This document shows, in pieces, positions 37,763-46,574 of a DNA stretch of 64,000 bases. Both the position numbers and the translations under genes were made by a program. The notes below the pieces were generated by a model. That model saw only the letters and a list, made by a program, of their open reading frames with translations. It was not told the DNA's origin and ran no database searches. Numbering within the stretch: position 1 is the first letter of the stretch; every line of letters begins with the position of its first letter. The DNA is from CAVSJR01 sp963728285 (GTDB lineage Bacteria > Actinomycetota > UBA4738 > HRBIN12), in the NCBI GenBank assembly GCA_963728285.1, contig CAVSJR010000001.1:1050924-1114923 (forward strand), written 5' to 3'.

Positions 37763-37800
37763 CGGGGCGGGCCTGAGGGGGCAACGCCAGGCCCGCCCCG
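37763..37800 (+). terminator. Strong hairpin after the SARP-type regulator
   Basis: A perfect 13-bp G+C stem (37763-37775 with 37788-37800) with a 12-nt loop begins 8 nt after the stop. There is no U-tract, which is common in high-GC actinobacteria. Confidence 0.7.
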
Positions 37801-37808
37801 AACGCAAA

Positions 37809-37842
37809 CGACCCGGCCGCAGGGGAAGGCTGGGCCGGGTCG
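37809..37842 (-). terminator. Hairpin terminator of the 28-residue peptide gene
   Basis: A perfect 10-bp stem CGACCCGGCC (37809-37818) pairs with 37833-37842. Read on the minus strand it is followed by TTTGCGTT, a T-rich tail, 20 nt after the peptide stop. It may also back up the neighbouring plus-strand terminator. Confidence 0.65.
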
Positions 37843-37861
37843 TGTCAAACCTAAGTTCAGG

Positions 37862-37948
37862 TTAGAACTTGAAGTGGGCGCCTCCGGCAAGTGCCAGCGC
37901 CGCGAGCGAGCCGAGAGTAATCATGATCCGCTTGGCCAGCTTCATCAT
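37862..37948 (-). CDS. 28-residue hydrophobic peptide gene
   Basis: ATG 37948 has a strong GGGAGGAGGA ribosome site, and the peptide reads MMKLAKRIMITLGSLAALAL then a short tail ending AHFKF, stopping at TAA 37862. It has a basic start, a single hydrophobic segment and a short charged end, so it could be a membrane peptide or a signal-like leader. A terminator hairpin follows directly, which argues for an independently transcribed unit. No family name is known to me. Confidence 0.6.
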   Translation of the reverse strand: MMKLAKRIMITLGSLAALALAGGAHFKF

Positions 37949-38208
37949 CCTGTCCTCCTCCCTCGCGCCCCTCGGAGTGCCGGGGCGAAATCATCTCCTG
38001 CTGGCCTCCTCCGCCCCTTCCCGACGGAGGAGTCCGCTAACAATGGCCATGCTGGCGTGGGGGGCTTAACAAAGGCTGAATGCCTGCCAACGGGCACCGG
38101 ATCACGATCCGGGCGATCCCGAGGGGCCCTGGTGCTCCCGGAGCGCGTCGCGGGTCTAGGCTGTGGCATCGCGCCGGGACCAGCCTGGACGGCGTCTCGG
38201 GAGGGATC

Positions 38209-38739
38209 ATGATCGCAGCCGACGTCACCATGATTGTGTTTCGGATCATCCACATCACCGCCGGCGTGGCGTGGGCGGGCTCGGTCTTCCTGTTCGTCGT
38301 GTTCGTGCAGCCGAGCGCGGCGGCGATCGGGCCCGCGGGTGCGCCGTTCATCGCCGAGCTGCTGGGGAGGAGGAGGCTGGTCGATCGACTCCTCCTGTTC
38401 GCGGCCGTCACGATCGCCGGCGGCACCGTCCTCTACTGGCGGGCATGGGACGCGGTCGGGAGCTTCGGCGATTGGATCGGATCGAGGTTCGGCGCGGTGC
38501 TCACCGTCGGCGCCGTTGCCGCCATCGCCGCGTTCTTGATCGGCTTGTTCGGGACGAGGCCGAGCGTTCAGCGGCTACTGGCCCTCGGTCGACAGATCGC
38601 TGGGGCGGACGGCCCGCCCGCCCCCGAGCTGGGCGCAGAGGTGCAGCGCCTGCAGGCGCGGCTGAAGGTCCTCGCCCGAATCAGCCTGGGGCTCATCGCG
38701 ATCTCGGTCATCGCCATGGCGACCGCCCGCTATTGGTAA
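38209..38739 (+). CDS. CopD-like four-helix membrane protein
   Basis: The 176-residue protein has four membrane segments (about residues 5-27, 55-75, 88-110 and 155-174). It opens IVFRIIHITAGVAWAGSVFL, with His and Trp positions typical of CopD/DUF2269-like proteins that may bind haem or copper in the membrane. Function is unproven. ATG 38209 has a GGGAGGGA site, and TAGGCT at 38157-38162 is a possible -10 element. The upstream in-frame start at 38080 adds only a low-complexity stretch. Confidence 0.75.
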   Translation: MIAADVTMIVFRIIHITAGVAWAGSVFLFVVFVQPSAAAIGPAGAPFIAELLGRRRLVDRLLLFAAVTIAGGTVLYWRAWDAVGSFGDWIGSRFGAVLTVGAVAAIAAFLIGLFGTRPSVQRLLALGRQIAGADGPPAPELGAEVQRLQARLKVLARISLGLIAISVIAMATARYW

Positions 38740-38867
38740 GGGAACGGCCGGCAGAGGCCGCACACGTTGTGAGCAGCGGGGGCGCTTCCGTCACTGAGGA
38801 CACGGGCACAAAGCGATCTACCTCACACCGCTCGGTACAGGCGCCAGCGACCTGCGGGTGAGAGGTT

Positions 38868-38915
38868 CAGTCGGCCCCAGGAGTCTTTGCCCGCACGTAT
38901 AGCGCTCGATAGGCG
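38868..38915. repeat. Imperfect direct repeat, copy 1
   Basis: A 48-nt unit beginning CAGTCGGCCCCAGGA and ending AGCGCTCGATAGGCG recurs 87 bp downstream with about five differences. Both lie in a 525-bp stretch (38740-39265) without a convincing gene; nothing else in that stretch is recognised. Confidence 0.75.
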
Positions 38916-38954
38916 TTTATAACCTCCGCACGCATACACGCATGCCCGGTCGTC

Positions 38955-39001
38955 CAGTCGGCCCCAGGATCTTTGCCCGCGCGAACAGCGCTCGATAGGC
39001 G
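38955..39001. repeat. Imperfect direct repeat, copy 2
   Basis: This 47-nt copy lacks one G and differs at a few positions in the middle; both ends are identical to copy 1 and each contains the palindrome AGCGCT. Confidence 0.75.
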
Positions 39002-39265
39002 CATAACTGCCTGCTGCTGCGCGCCTCAGCAGTTCCCGTCGCGTTCGCCGGCCGGGCACGGCCTAATGATCGATGGACCCGACGACGTGTACGTGGAGCT
39101 GCGGTGCTCCAGCTAGGGTCTGTCGGGCGATCCGGCCCCTACGAGGAAGGCTCTCGACGTTCGAGTTCCCCGGCGCGTAGTCAAACGGTCACACGTGCCA
39201 GGCGCCCCGGCACGAGCTGCCCGTCAGAGCGTGACACGCGGTGGTGGAAGCACCGTGTGTCGCCG

Positions 39266-40606
39266 TCACGTCGAGGCCACGGCGAACACGCGCCAGGAGC
39301 CGGGGACGCCCTTCAGCTCATGCTCCCCGCGGTCGTCGAACGCGATGCCGGAGCCCGCGACCAGGTCCTTGACGGTGGAGGAGACGAGCACCTCGCCGGC
39401 TCCACCCAGGGCCGAGATGCGCGCACCGATATGGACCGCGATCCCCTGCACGTCGTCGTCGGACAGCTCCACCTCGCCCGTGTGCACGCCGGCGCGGATC
39501 TCGAGGCCGATCGAACGGACGGCCTCCCCGGCCGAGCGGGCGCACTCGATGGCGCGTCTCGGTGCGTCGAACGTCGCGAGGAAGCCGTCTCCCGCCGTAT
39601 GCACCTCCCGGCCGCCGAACCGATCGAGGGCTGAGCGCAGCAGGCGGTGGTGGCGCTCCAGCAGCTCGCGCCAGTCGCGATCGCCCAGGCCCGCGGCCGT
39701 CTCCGTCGAGCCGACGATGTCGGTGAACAGCACCGTGGTGAGCACCCGGTCGCGTCGGGGCGGCGGGCGCGTCCCGGTCAGGAAGGCCTGAATCTCGTCC
39801 GCGACCTCGTCGACGTCGGCGGAGAAGATCGCCGTCCCGTCCCCCGACAGCTCCACGAGCCGACCTCGAGGGAGCGCCGCCGCGAAGGCGCGGGCGTTTC
39901 GCAGCGGCAGGATCACGTTTCGGTCTCGATTGAGCACGAGCACGGGGACGTCGATGGAAGGGAGTCGGTCCCGGATGTCCCAGGTCATCGTCGCCGCCAT
40001 GAATGCCTGGATCAGGACGCCGCTCGAGGCGGACCGGACGTAGCGGCGGAACCAGGAGGGGAATCCCGCCTCCTCGCTCCGGGATGGGGCCACGATCGAG
40101 AGGTGCGTGGCGACGTCGATCGCCTCCGAGGCCGCCGCCATCCGTCCGAGCATCTCGGGATCGACCCCGAAGTCGTCGTCCGGTGACGGCGTGTACCGGG
40201 GAGCCGATTCGAAGGCGACGACGGCCGAGGTCCGCTGCGGGTGATCGGCCGCGAACGCGAGCGCCAGCGTGCCCGCGTCGATGGTGCCCATGAGCGCGGC
40301 ACGCTCGGACTCGGCCGCGTCCATCACGGTTCCGAAGTCCTCGACCTGCTGCTCGAACGTGGGGAGCTCATGCAGGACGTCCGACATGCCCATGCCGCGG
40401 CGGTCGAAGCGAATCAGGCGGGAGAACGATCCGAGTCGCTCGAAAAGACGGCGGAGGCGCGAGTCCTCCCAGGCGATCTCGAGGTGGGCGACCGTCCCCT
40501 GCATCATCACCAGGTCGATCGCGTCACCCGCCGGCCGGCCGTTGATCTGATACGCGATGTGGAGGCCGTCGGGAGCCAGGGCATACCTCGTCTCGGGCGG
40601 GATCAT
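39266..40606 (-). CDS. Alpha/beta-hydrolase-class III adenylate cyclase fusion
   Basis: The 446-residue protein has an N-terminal alpha/beta-hydrolase domain (about 1-265: YQINGRP opening, FDRRGMGMSD). The nucleophile elbow reads LMGTIDAG, lacking a clear GxSxG, so hydrolase activity may be lost. The C-terminal class III cyclase domain has both metal Asp residues (LFTDIVGST and HTAGDGF). At the transition-state Asn position it reads VHIGARI rather than VNxAAR, so Arg is kept but Asn is not; known mycobacterial relatives share such changes. It probably makes cAMP. The ATG at 40606 has GGAGGG upstream. Divergent from the zinc-ribbon cyclase with 89 bp between. Confidence 0.88.
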   Translation of the reverse strand: MIPPETRYALAPDGLHIAYQINGRPAGDAIDLVMMQGTVAHLEIAWEDSRLRRLFERLGSFSRLIRFDRRGMGMSDVLHELPTFEQQVEDFGTVMDAAESERAALMGTIDAGTLALAFAADHPQRTSAVVAFESAPRYTPSPDDDFGVDPEMLGRMAAASEAIDVATHLSIVAPSRSEEAGFPSWFRRYVRSASSGVLIQAFMAATMTWDIRDRLPSIDVPVLVLNRDRNVILPLRNARAFAAALPRGRLVELSGDGTAIFSADVDEVADEIQAFLTGTRPPPRRDRVLTTVLFTDIVGSTETAAGLGDRDWRELLERHHRLLRSALDRFGGREVHTAGDGFLATFDAPRRAIECARSAGEAVRSIGLEIRAGVHTGEVELSDDDVQGIAVHIGARISALGGAGEVLVSSTVKDLVAGSGIAFDDRGEHELKGVPGSWRVFAVAST

Positions 40607-40695
40607 CCGACGCCCTCCGGGCCCGCGCACATGACGGCAGTGTCGCCGGTCGCCGGTCGCCGCACAAACCGTCCCGTTCCCAACCTGGAGGCGAC

Positions 40696-41558
40696 GTGGG
40701 AACATGCGTTCCGGAGGAAGGGACCGGGGAGGCGATCGCCGACGAAGCCGAAGTACGCCGACGCAGGAAGAGGAATGGGGCGCCTACCTCGCCGGCACGC
40801 ACCCCTCGATCCAGTTCGGCCGGCGGACGTTTCGCCTCGTGCCGTCCTCGCCCCGATGCAAGTTCTGCTCCGTGCCGTTCGCCGGGGTCGGCCGGGTGCT
40901 CTTCGGTCGGCTGGGGTTTCAGCCGTGGGACAAGAACCCGAACCTCTGCCGCAAATGCATCACCTGGCTCGACAGGCAGGAGGTGAGCGGCGCCGAGATC
41001 GAGGTTTCGTTCCTGTTCGCCGACGTCCGTCGCTCGAGCGACCTCGCGCGCTCCCTCGGCACGATGGAGTTCACCCGCCTGATGCAGCGCTTCTACGCCC
41101 TGGCCCAGGAGGTGCTGATCGCCGATGAGGCGATCATCGAGAAGTTCGTCGGAGACGAGGTGGTCGGCTTCTTCATCCCGCTCCTGACCGGACCCAACCA
41201 CGCCGCTGCGGCCGTCCGCGCGGCCGAGCACCTGCTGCTCGAGACGGGGCACGGCGAGGCGGGCGGACCGTGGCTCCCGCTCGGCGCCGGCGTGCACACG
41301 GGCGTCGCGTTCGTGGGCATGGTCTCCCGGGGCCCCTCGAGCGACTTCACGGCGTTCGGCGATCCGATCAACGTCGCCGCGCACGTGGCGGCGCAGGCGG
41401 CGCCGGGCGAGATCTTGATCACCGATGCGGCGGCGACCGCCGCAGGCGTCAATACCGACGGACTCGAGCGGCGGCACCTCTCCCTCAAGGGACACGAGGC
41501 GAACGCCGTGGTGCTGCCGGTCTCCTCCGCGTCGTCCCGGTCCGCCTCGCCGCCCTAG
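40696..41558 (+). CDS. Class III nucleotidyl cyclase with N-terminal Cys motifs (one frameshift near start)
   Basis: GTG 40696 with GGAGG upstream begins a frame that should pass, after a one-base shift near 40760, into the main frame (40704-41558). Residues about 50-85 hold CKFC and CRKC, a probable zinc ribbon or redox site. The cyclase domain keeps both metal Asp residues (LFADVRRSS, FVGDEVVGFF) and the Asn in DPINVAAHVA, but His replaces the transition-state Arg. Soluble. The metal site could make this a redox- or metal-sensitive cyclase, which is inference. Confidence 0.82.
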
Positions 41559-41568
41559 CGCGACTCGC

Positions 41569-42038
41569 TCACGCCCCGTACACGAGGACCCAGAACTCCG
41601 CATTCTGCTCATGCGGCGCCCCATCCTGGGTGCCCGTATCCCAGATCCTGACGCGAACGAACTTTCGGAACGGCGTCGACACCGTGCACAGCGCGTCCCT
41701 CGTGTCGACGTAGTTGGTGTCCACCGAGCAGAGCGCGAACGCCCGACCCGTCCGGAAGCCGACGTTCACGTCGAACTCGCCGTCGCCCCCCGTCAGGGTC
41801 GGCTCGACGCCGTTCACGGCGTTGAACCACTTGTCGATCGTCGGGGCGGCCGTCTGGCTCGATCGCACCGTGTGGAATCCCGCGAGGAGACGCGGCGTGC
41901 CCACCGTCCCGAGGGGCGTGGCCCGCCGCCGGTCGTCGCAGCGTTTCCGGGCAGGGCGCTCATCAGCCCCGTCGTCAACGCGGCGGTGACGAGCGCGACC
42001 AGGATGGTGCCGAGATGCTTTCGTCCACGAGTCGCCAT
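41569..42038 (-). CDS. Secreted hypothetical protein, frameshifted
   Basis: ATG 42038 (GGAGGA upstream) starts a signal peptide (LGTILVALVTAALTTGLMSA). Near 41915 the frame must shift to continue as GTPRLLAGFHTVRSSQTAAP and then strands ending NAEFWVLVYGA at 41569. The mature domain is about 110 residues, beta-rich, with two Cys (ALCS, ALCT) that may pair. Family not recognised. Confidence 0.6.
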
Positions 42039-42223
42039 GAGGCCGTCCTCCTTCGTCGTCGTGAGGCGTTCGAGGGGGAGGGAGAGTGGAGGAGCTCGTG
42101 GTCGGCCCATCGAGGGGTCACTCGGATCTGTCGGGTTCCGTCTGGGTGCCGAGTGACCCTAGACCGCTTTCGGCAAACCGCACAAGCGTCCGGATCGGCC
42201 GCCCGTCCGCGCCCGCGCCTTCC

Positions 42224-43088
42224 TCAGGTCAGCCTGCGGTAGAGCCGGATCGCGAGGGGGACGAAGATCAGCAGCAGCCCGACGATCCAGAGGACGGACT
42301 TCACCACGAGTCCTTCGAAGGTATCGATCGGCAGGTGGGTCACCGGGTCGGTGATCGCGGGCGGGCCGACCGCCAGGATAGCGCGCCAGGTTGCACCAGT
42401 GCGTGACGGGGTTGTTGCGCGCGATGACCTGCAGGAAGGGGGCCATCCCCACGACCGGCACGAACGCCGAGCTCACGAAGACGACCGGGAAGATCCACGT
42501 GAACGAGGCGGCCTGCACGGCCTCGACCTGTTTCAGCGCCAGGCCGATGCAGGCCGAGATCCACGAGAACGTGAACCCGACCGCCATGACGAGCACGATC
42601 ATCCACACGGCGTTGACGAACCCGTTCTGGAAGCGGAACCCGACGAGGTAGCCGATCACGAGGACGATCGCGACGAGGATCATGTTCTTCGCGAGGTCGA
42701 ACGTGGTCCGCCCGATGAGGACGGCCGATCTCGCCATAGGGAGCGAGCGGAACCGGTCGATGATCCCGTTCTTCATGTCCTCGGCCAGCCCGATGGCGGT
42801 CGTCGTGGCGCCGAAGATCGCGTTCTGCACGAAGATCCCGGGCATCAGGAACTGCACGTAGTCCAGGCCCGGCGGCAGGTTCGCGATGTTGTTCGCATAG
42901 ATGAAGCGGAACAGCAGCACGAACATGATCGGCTGAACGAGCTCGAAGATGAACACGGTGGGCACGCGGGTGAGCGTCAGGAGGTTCCTCTTCGTGACGA
43001 GGAGCCCGTTCGTGAGGGCCCGGGAGACCTTCGCGCCCGGCGTCCTCGGGGCCCGGCGAACCGTCGTCTGCGCAACCGTCGTGCTCAT
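42224..43088 (-). CDS. ABC-2 type permease (DrrB-like), one frameshift
   Basis: About 287 residues with six membrane segments. It opens ALTNGLLVTKRNLLTLTRVP and has the ABC-2 core PGLDYVQFLMPGIFVQNAIFG, LAEDMKNGIIDRFRSLPM and FVSSAFVPVVGMAPFLQV. One extra base near 42383 disrupts RYLAVGPP; corrected, the protein ends LLIFVPLAIRLYRRLT at TGA 42224, whereas the literal frame runs on to 42159. ATG 43088 overlaps the ATPase stop (ATGA), so both are translated together. It exports a lipid, drug or polymer. Confidence 0.87.
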
Positions 43089-44089
43089 GCCGTCCCCTTC
43101 CTTCCGCGCCGGCGCTTCCCCTCGGGCTCGGGCTCGGCGCCGTCCTCGGCCGTGCGCCCGGTCAGCGACATGAACACGTCGTCCAGCGTCGGGCGGTGCA
43201 CCGCGAACCCGGCCAGGGGGATCTGTATCTGATCGAGCCGGCGCGTGGCGTCTCGCAGGACCGCGGCCCCTTCCGTGCCCACCGGCAGACGGATGCGTCC
43301 CTCATCGACGTTCACGTTGGGCTCCCCGGTCCCGAGGCCATGGAGGGCGTCGGCGGCGCGCTTCGTCTCCGACGGTTCCTCGACGTCGATCTCCAGGACC
43401 TCGCCGCCGATGCGGTCCTTGAGCTGGTCGGACGTCCCCTCGGCGATGACCTCCCCGAGGTCGACGACCGTGATTCGGTCGGCGAGCTGGTCCGCCTCGT
43501 CGAGGTACTGCGTCGTGAGCAGGATCGTGGTGCCCTCGTCCTGCAGCTCGCGGATGAACGCCCAGACGTCGATCCGGCTCCGAGGGTCCAAGCCGGTGGT
43601 CGGCTCGTCGAGGAACAGGATGTCGGGACGGCCGACGAGGCTCGCCGCCACGTCCAGCCGCCTCCGCATGCCGCCCGAGTAGGTCTTCGCGGGCCGCTCG
43701 GACGCGTCGGACAGCCCGAACCGCTCGAGGGTCTCGCCGCTGCGGCGACGGGCCTCGGCCTTCGGCAGGCCGTAGAGCCGTCCCACCATCTCCAGGTTCT
43801 CGAACCCGGTGAGGTTCTCGTCGACCGCCGCGCTCTGCCCGGCGAGGCCGATGCGGTAGCGCAGCTCCTCGGCGTCCGCCACGACGTCGAGGCCGTCGAC
43901 CTCGGCGCGCCCGCCGTCCGGCGGGAGCAGCGTGGTGAGGATGCGCACGGCGGTGGTCTTCCCGGCCCCGTTGGGCCCCAGCAGGCCCAGGACGGTGCCC
44001 GCGTCCACCTCGAGGTCGACGCCCTTCAGCGCCTCGACCTTGCCGAAGCGCCTCTCGAGCTTCTCGGTGCGGATGATCGGGGAAGCCAT
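43085..44089 (-). CDS. ABC transporter ATP-binding protein (DrrA-like)
   Basis: The 334-residue protein has Walker A LLGPNGAGKTTAVR, Q-loop region GLAGQSAAVDENLTG, signature YSGGMRRRLDVA, Walker B ILFLDEPTTGLDP and the switch His region LLTTQYLDEADQ, where Gln occupies the usual His position, as is common in DrrA-type proteins. A regulatory C-terminal domain follows (TLDDVFMSLTG). It powers export with the overlapping permease. TAGGGT at 44099-44104 ends 9 nt upstream of ATG 44089. Confidence 0.92.
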   Translation of the reverse strand: MASPIIRTEKLERRFGKVEALKGVDLEVDAGTVLGLLGPNGAGKTTAVRILTTLLPPDGGRAEVDGLDVVADAEELRYRIGLAGQSAAVDENLTGFENLEMVGRLYGLPKAEARRRSGETLERFGLSDASERPAKTYSGGMRRRLDVAASLVGRPDILFLDEPTTGLDPRSRIDVWAFIRELQDEGTTILLTTQYLDEADQLADRITVVDLGEVIAEGTSDQLKDRIGGEVLEIDVEEPSETKRAADALHGLGTGEPNVNVDEGRIRLPVGTEGAAVLRDATRRLDQIQIPLAGFAVHRPTLDDVFMSLTGRTAEDGAEPEPEGKRRRGRKGTA

Positions 44090-44241
44090 GGAGGCGACAC
44101 CCTATCGAGCTACGCGGACACCGACATCCGACCGGGTGCCGTTGGCCATCACGCGGAGGGCATCGCCTCGTACACCGGAACTCGCTCCGAGCAACGTCGG
44201 TTCCGGGAGTGCGGCGCGACGGCGTTGCCCTTCGGATGGAA

Positions 44242-44541
44242 CTATGAGCGCAGTGCTTCGAGGAAGTCCTCCACGCCGATACCGGCAACCGGATCCCATG
44301 GAACGACGATCCCGTCCCTGACCCGCCTGAACGACAGGGCGGCGGCGCCCGGCTCCGAGACCCTCCAACCATCCGGAACATGAGCCCGCAGCTCGCGCTC
44401 ATCCTCGTTGACCTTGATGACGTGCTCCGAGCACAGGGCCGGCCCGAAATCGTCCGCGCGAAACGGTGGCATCAGTGCCTCGACCCCGCACACGTCCTGC
44501 GTGACCGGGTCTCGGTACTTGCAGGTCGGTGGGTTCCTCAC
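44242..44541 (-). CDS. Cys-containing hypothetical protein
   Basis: The 99-residue protein from GTG 44541 (GGGAGA upstream) reads NPPTCKYRDPVTQDVCGVEA, then ALCSEHVIK, giving three cysteines and a His that might bind metal. It ends GVEDFLEALRS. No family recognised. The upstream frame is open to 44625, across a hairpin. Confidence 0.5.
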   Translation of the reverse strand: MRNPPTCKYRDPVTQDVCGVEALMPPFRADDFGPALCSEHVIKVNEDERELRAHVPDGWRVSEPGAAALSFRRVRDGIVVPWDPVAGIGVEDFLEALRS

Positions 44542-44594
44542 GGCGGTCTCCCGCGTCGGACGCGACGCTTGGTCGTAGGAATGCAACCCGAACA

Positions 44595-44628
44595 CGAATG
44601 GGCCGGGCCCAGGGGCCCAGCCCATTCG
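44595..44628. promoter_or_regulatory. 16-bp near-perfect inverted repeat in leader region
   Basis: Positions 44595-44610 pair with 44613-44628 with a single G-T wobble and almost no loop. It lies between a 13-residue reading frame and the hypothetical gene on the minus strand, so it could act as attenuator or terminator; a cruciform is also possible. Confidence 0.5.
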
Positions 44629-44775
44629 GTTGCCTATCGCCTTACGAGTACTTCGGCCTCTGACGAGGCTTCGTCCGGTAGACCAGCCGGAACCCGCAAG
44701 GTCGGTGAACTGGTTGGATTCTGCCGGTCTCCCGGCAAGCGAGCTGGGGGATGGCCCCGGCCCGCGAGGGACGGC

Positions 44776-44817
44776 TCAGCAGCCAGTCACCTCGAGGGTC
44801 TCCTGCTGTTTATGCAA
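44776..44817 (-). CDS. Possible 13-residue leader peptide
   Basis: A near-perfect GGAAGGAGGTGG ribosome site (the complement of the 16S 3' end) stands 9 nt before TTG 44817. It opens a frame (LHKQQETLEVTGC) that ends at TGA 44776. The strength of the site in an otherwise empty 340-bp stretch (44542-44884) is the main support. The hairpin downstream suggests an attenuator arrangement, but this is speculative. Confidence 0.3.
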   Translation of the reverse strand: MHKQQETLEVTGC

Positions 44818-44884
44818 GCTGGACCACCTCCTTCCTCTCGTGCCATACATGGTGCCGCAGGCCTCGCGGTACGGCAACCATGCC

Positions 44885-45307
44885 TCAGCTTTGAGGGAGC
44901 CTGATCGTGCCGTCCTCGCTCAGCGCGAAGCCGGGGTTGTGGGCGACCTCCCAGGGGTGGCCGTCCGGGTCGACGAAGACGCCGGCGTACCCGCCGTAGA
45001 ACGTCTCCGACGGTTCTCGGCTGATCCGCGCACCCGCCGCTCGGGCCTCGTCGATGACGCGGTCGACCTCGTCGCGTGAGCCGACGTTCTGGGCCAGGGT
45101 GACGCCGCCCCAGCCCCCGCCGTCGGTCACGCCGCTGTCCTGCTCCAGCTTGTCCCGGCCCCACAGGGTGAGGATCGCGCCGCCGATCTGGAAGAACACG
45201 GTCTCCTCGACGTCCATCCCGACACGCCAGCCGAGCCCCTCGTAGAAGGCCCGTGACGCGGCGACGTCGGCCACGCCGAGTGTGATCAAGCTCACCCGCT
45301 GATCCAT
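44885..45307 (-). CDS. VOC-family (glyoxalase/bleomycin-resistance-like) protein
   Basis: The 140-residue protein opens RVSLITLGVADVAASRAFYE and has FFQIGGAILTLWGRDKL and GVFVDPDGHPWEVAHNPGF, the two beta-alpha-beta-beta-beta halves of the VOC fold. Metal and substrate are not predictable. The literal frame is open through the upstream methyltransferase because of a frame error; the real start is ATG 45307, supported by its -10 hexamer. Confidence 0.87.
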   Translation of the reverse strand: MDQRVSLITLGVADVAASRAFYEGLGWRVGMDVEETVFFQIGGAILTLWGRDKLEQDSGVTDGGGWGGVTLAQNVGSRDEVDRVIDEARAAGARISREPSETFYGGYAGVFVDPDGHPWEVAHNPGFALSEDGTIRLPQS

Positions 45308-45314
45308 GGGCGCC

Positions 45315-45320
45315 ACTCTA
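45315..45320 (-). promoter_or_regulatory. -10 hexamer TAGAGT of the VOC gene
   Basis: Seven nucleotides separate it from ATG 45307; it falls within the end of the upstream methyltransferase gene. Confidence 0.45.
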
Positions 45321-46025
45321 CCGACGGCGGCCAGAGCCCAAGTCGTGACGCACGAGGCTGGCACGTGCGCCCTCCTCTGCGAGCGGCTTCGGGCTTCGCT
45401 CGCGATGACCCAGTGGAACTCGACCGGCCCGTAGCCGTCGTCCACTCCTTCCTCGCGTACCTCGGACATCTCGAGGTTGAAGCCGGCCTCGCGCAGCAGC
45501 CGCTCGCTCAGATGCGGAGTGAATCGCGCGAAGAACATCGGGACATCGAGCCATTCCTCGACACGGTCGTCTGCTTCGATCGTGGAAAGCGACAACATCA
45601 GCCGACCACCGGGGCGGAGCCATTCGTAGATCCGTTCGAAGGTCGGCCGAAGCTCCTCCTGCGGTACGTGCATGAGGACGTACATCGCCACGACGCCGTC
45701 GATCGACTCCGGTCGAAAGGCCATGGACGTGAGGTCGCCCACGACGAACGTCGCGTGTGGGACGCGCTGTTGTGCGATCGAGACTTGCACGCTCGAGAGA
45801 TCGACGCCGACGTACCGTCGCCCGGCCGACAGCTCTGCGGCGTCCGTGCCCGGCCCGCATCCAAGCTCGACGACAGTGGACCCCTCACCGAGCCTCGCTG
45901 AGCACCTCGCCGAGGAACAACCGTCGTGCGTGAGGCGGACGCTTGGAGTTCCATGCGGCGAACTCGGGGCCCATCCGATCGTAGCCATCCGCCACGATGC
46001 GCTTGGAATTGTCGAGGTCTTCCAT
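45318..46025 (-). CDS. SAM-dependent methyltransferase, frameshifted
   Basis: ATG 46025 starts MEDLDNSKRIVADGYDRMGP, a typical opening for a small class I methyltransferase. Near 45895 the frame shifts to one containing VVELGCGPGTDAAEL, VGVDLSSVQVSIAQ, PESIDGVVAMYVLMHVP and YEWLRPGGRLMLSLS. Another shift near 45395 probably leads to a stop at 45318; the literal frame instead runs without a break into the VOC gene. The substrate is unknown. Confidence 0.75.
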
Positions 46026-46215
46026 ACGGACATGTTGATGCGATCGGGAACGCCCCGGCAACCGGGTCGATACCAGGTGGTGCACGCTCTGGTCCAGAGG
46101 AGCCCGACCGAGATGATGGAGTACGGACCCCGACGGGGTGGTCGTGGCGGAGGGGCGGTGAGCACAAAGCTAGGCAAGCTTGCCAGCAGGTTCTGCCGGC
46201 GTTGATGATGATGAT

Positions 46216-46574
46216 GTGACGGTCGTCGGTTTGGGTGCGTGGTGCGACTTCGTGACCGAAGACGAGTACCGCGAGCGGCTCATCGGGGAGGGGTGGCGGG
46301 CCGACGAGGTCGAGCAATCTTGTCGAGGACGTCCAAGCCGGGATCTCCCTTGTCGTGCATGAGTTCGCCGACCTTGCCGACGGACGCCGCCTCACGCTGC
46401 ACGAGGAGCGGGGGTGTCGGGTGCCCTGGAGACCAGCGGGCCGCGCCGAGCGACCAGTGGCGTTTCCTCACGAGGATGGTCAGCTCGCTGCCGCCGGACG
46501 TTGGTTCCATACTGGCGAGGAGGGACGACCGGTTCCCGGCGCTCGCCGGAACTTGCCGGCGCCGCAGCGCTTGA
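46216..46574 (+). CDS. Frameshifted conserved hypothetical protein
   Basis: GTG 46216 gives VVGLGAWCDFVTEDEYRERL and GEGWRADEVEQ. After a shift near 46321 it becomes LVEDVQAGISLVVHEFADLA and GRRLTLHEERG, and after another near 46412 it becomes APSDQWRFLTR and stops at 46574. The pieces read as a continuous small protein (about 115 residues) of a type I have seen in Actinomycetota, function unknown. It lies antisense to the doubtful tail of the cyclase gene on the other strand. Confidence 0.45.

Noticed and set aside
38823..39059. 79-codon minus-strand frame across the direct repeats
   Set aside because: Its apparent internal protein repeat is just the DNA repeat; it has no ribosome site and Arg-rich composition typical of non-coding frames here.
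44825..44833. CACCTCCTT, which looks like the 3' end of 16S rRNA
   Set aside because: The surrounding sequence has no other rRNA similarity; it is the complement of a strong ribosome-binding site for a minus-strand frame.
44380..44904. Plus-strand frame opposite the hypothetical gene and hairpin
   Set aside because: No ribosome site, no recognisable motif, and it runs through the hairpin and the opposite-strand leader.
44885..46177. A 430-codon methyltransferase-VOC fusion protein
   Set aside because: The joining segment has no family support, and the VOC gene has its own start with a -10 hexamer; the fusion results from frame errors in the methyltransferase.
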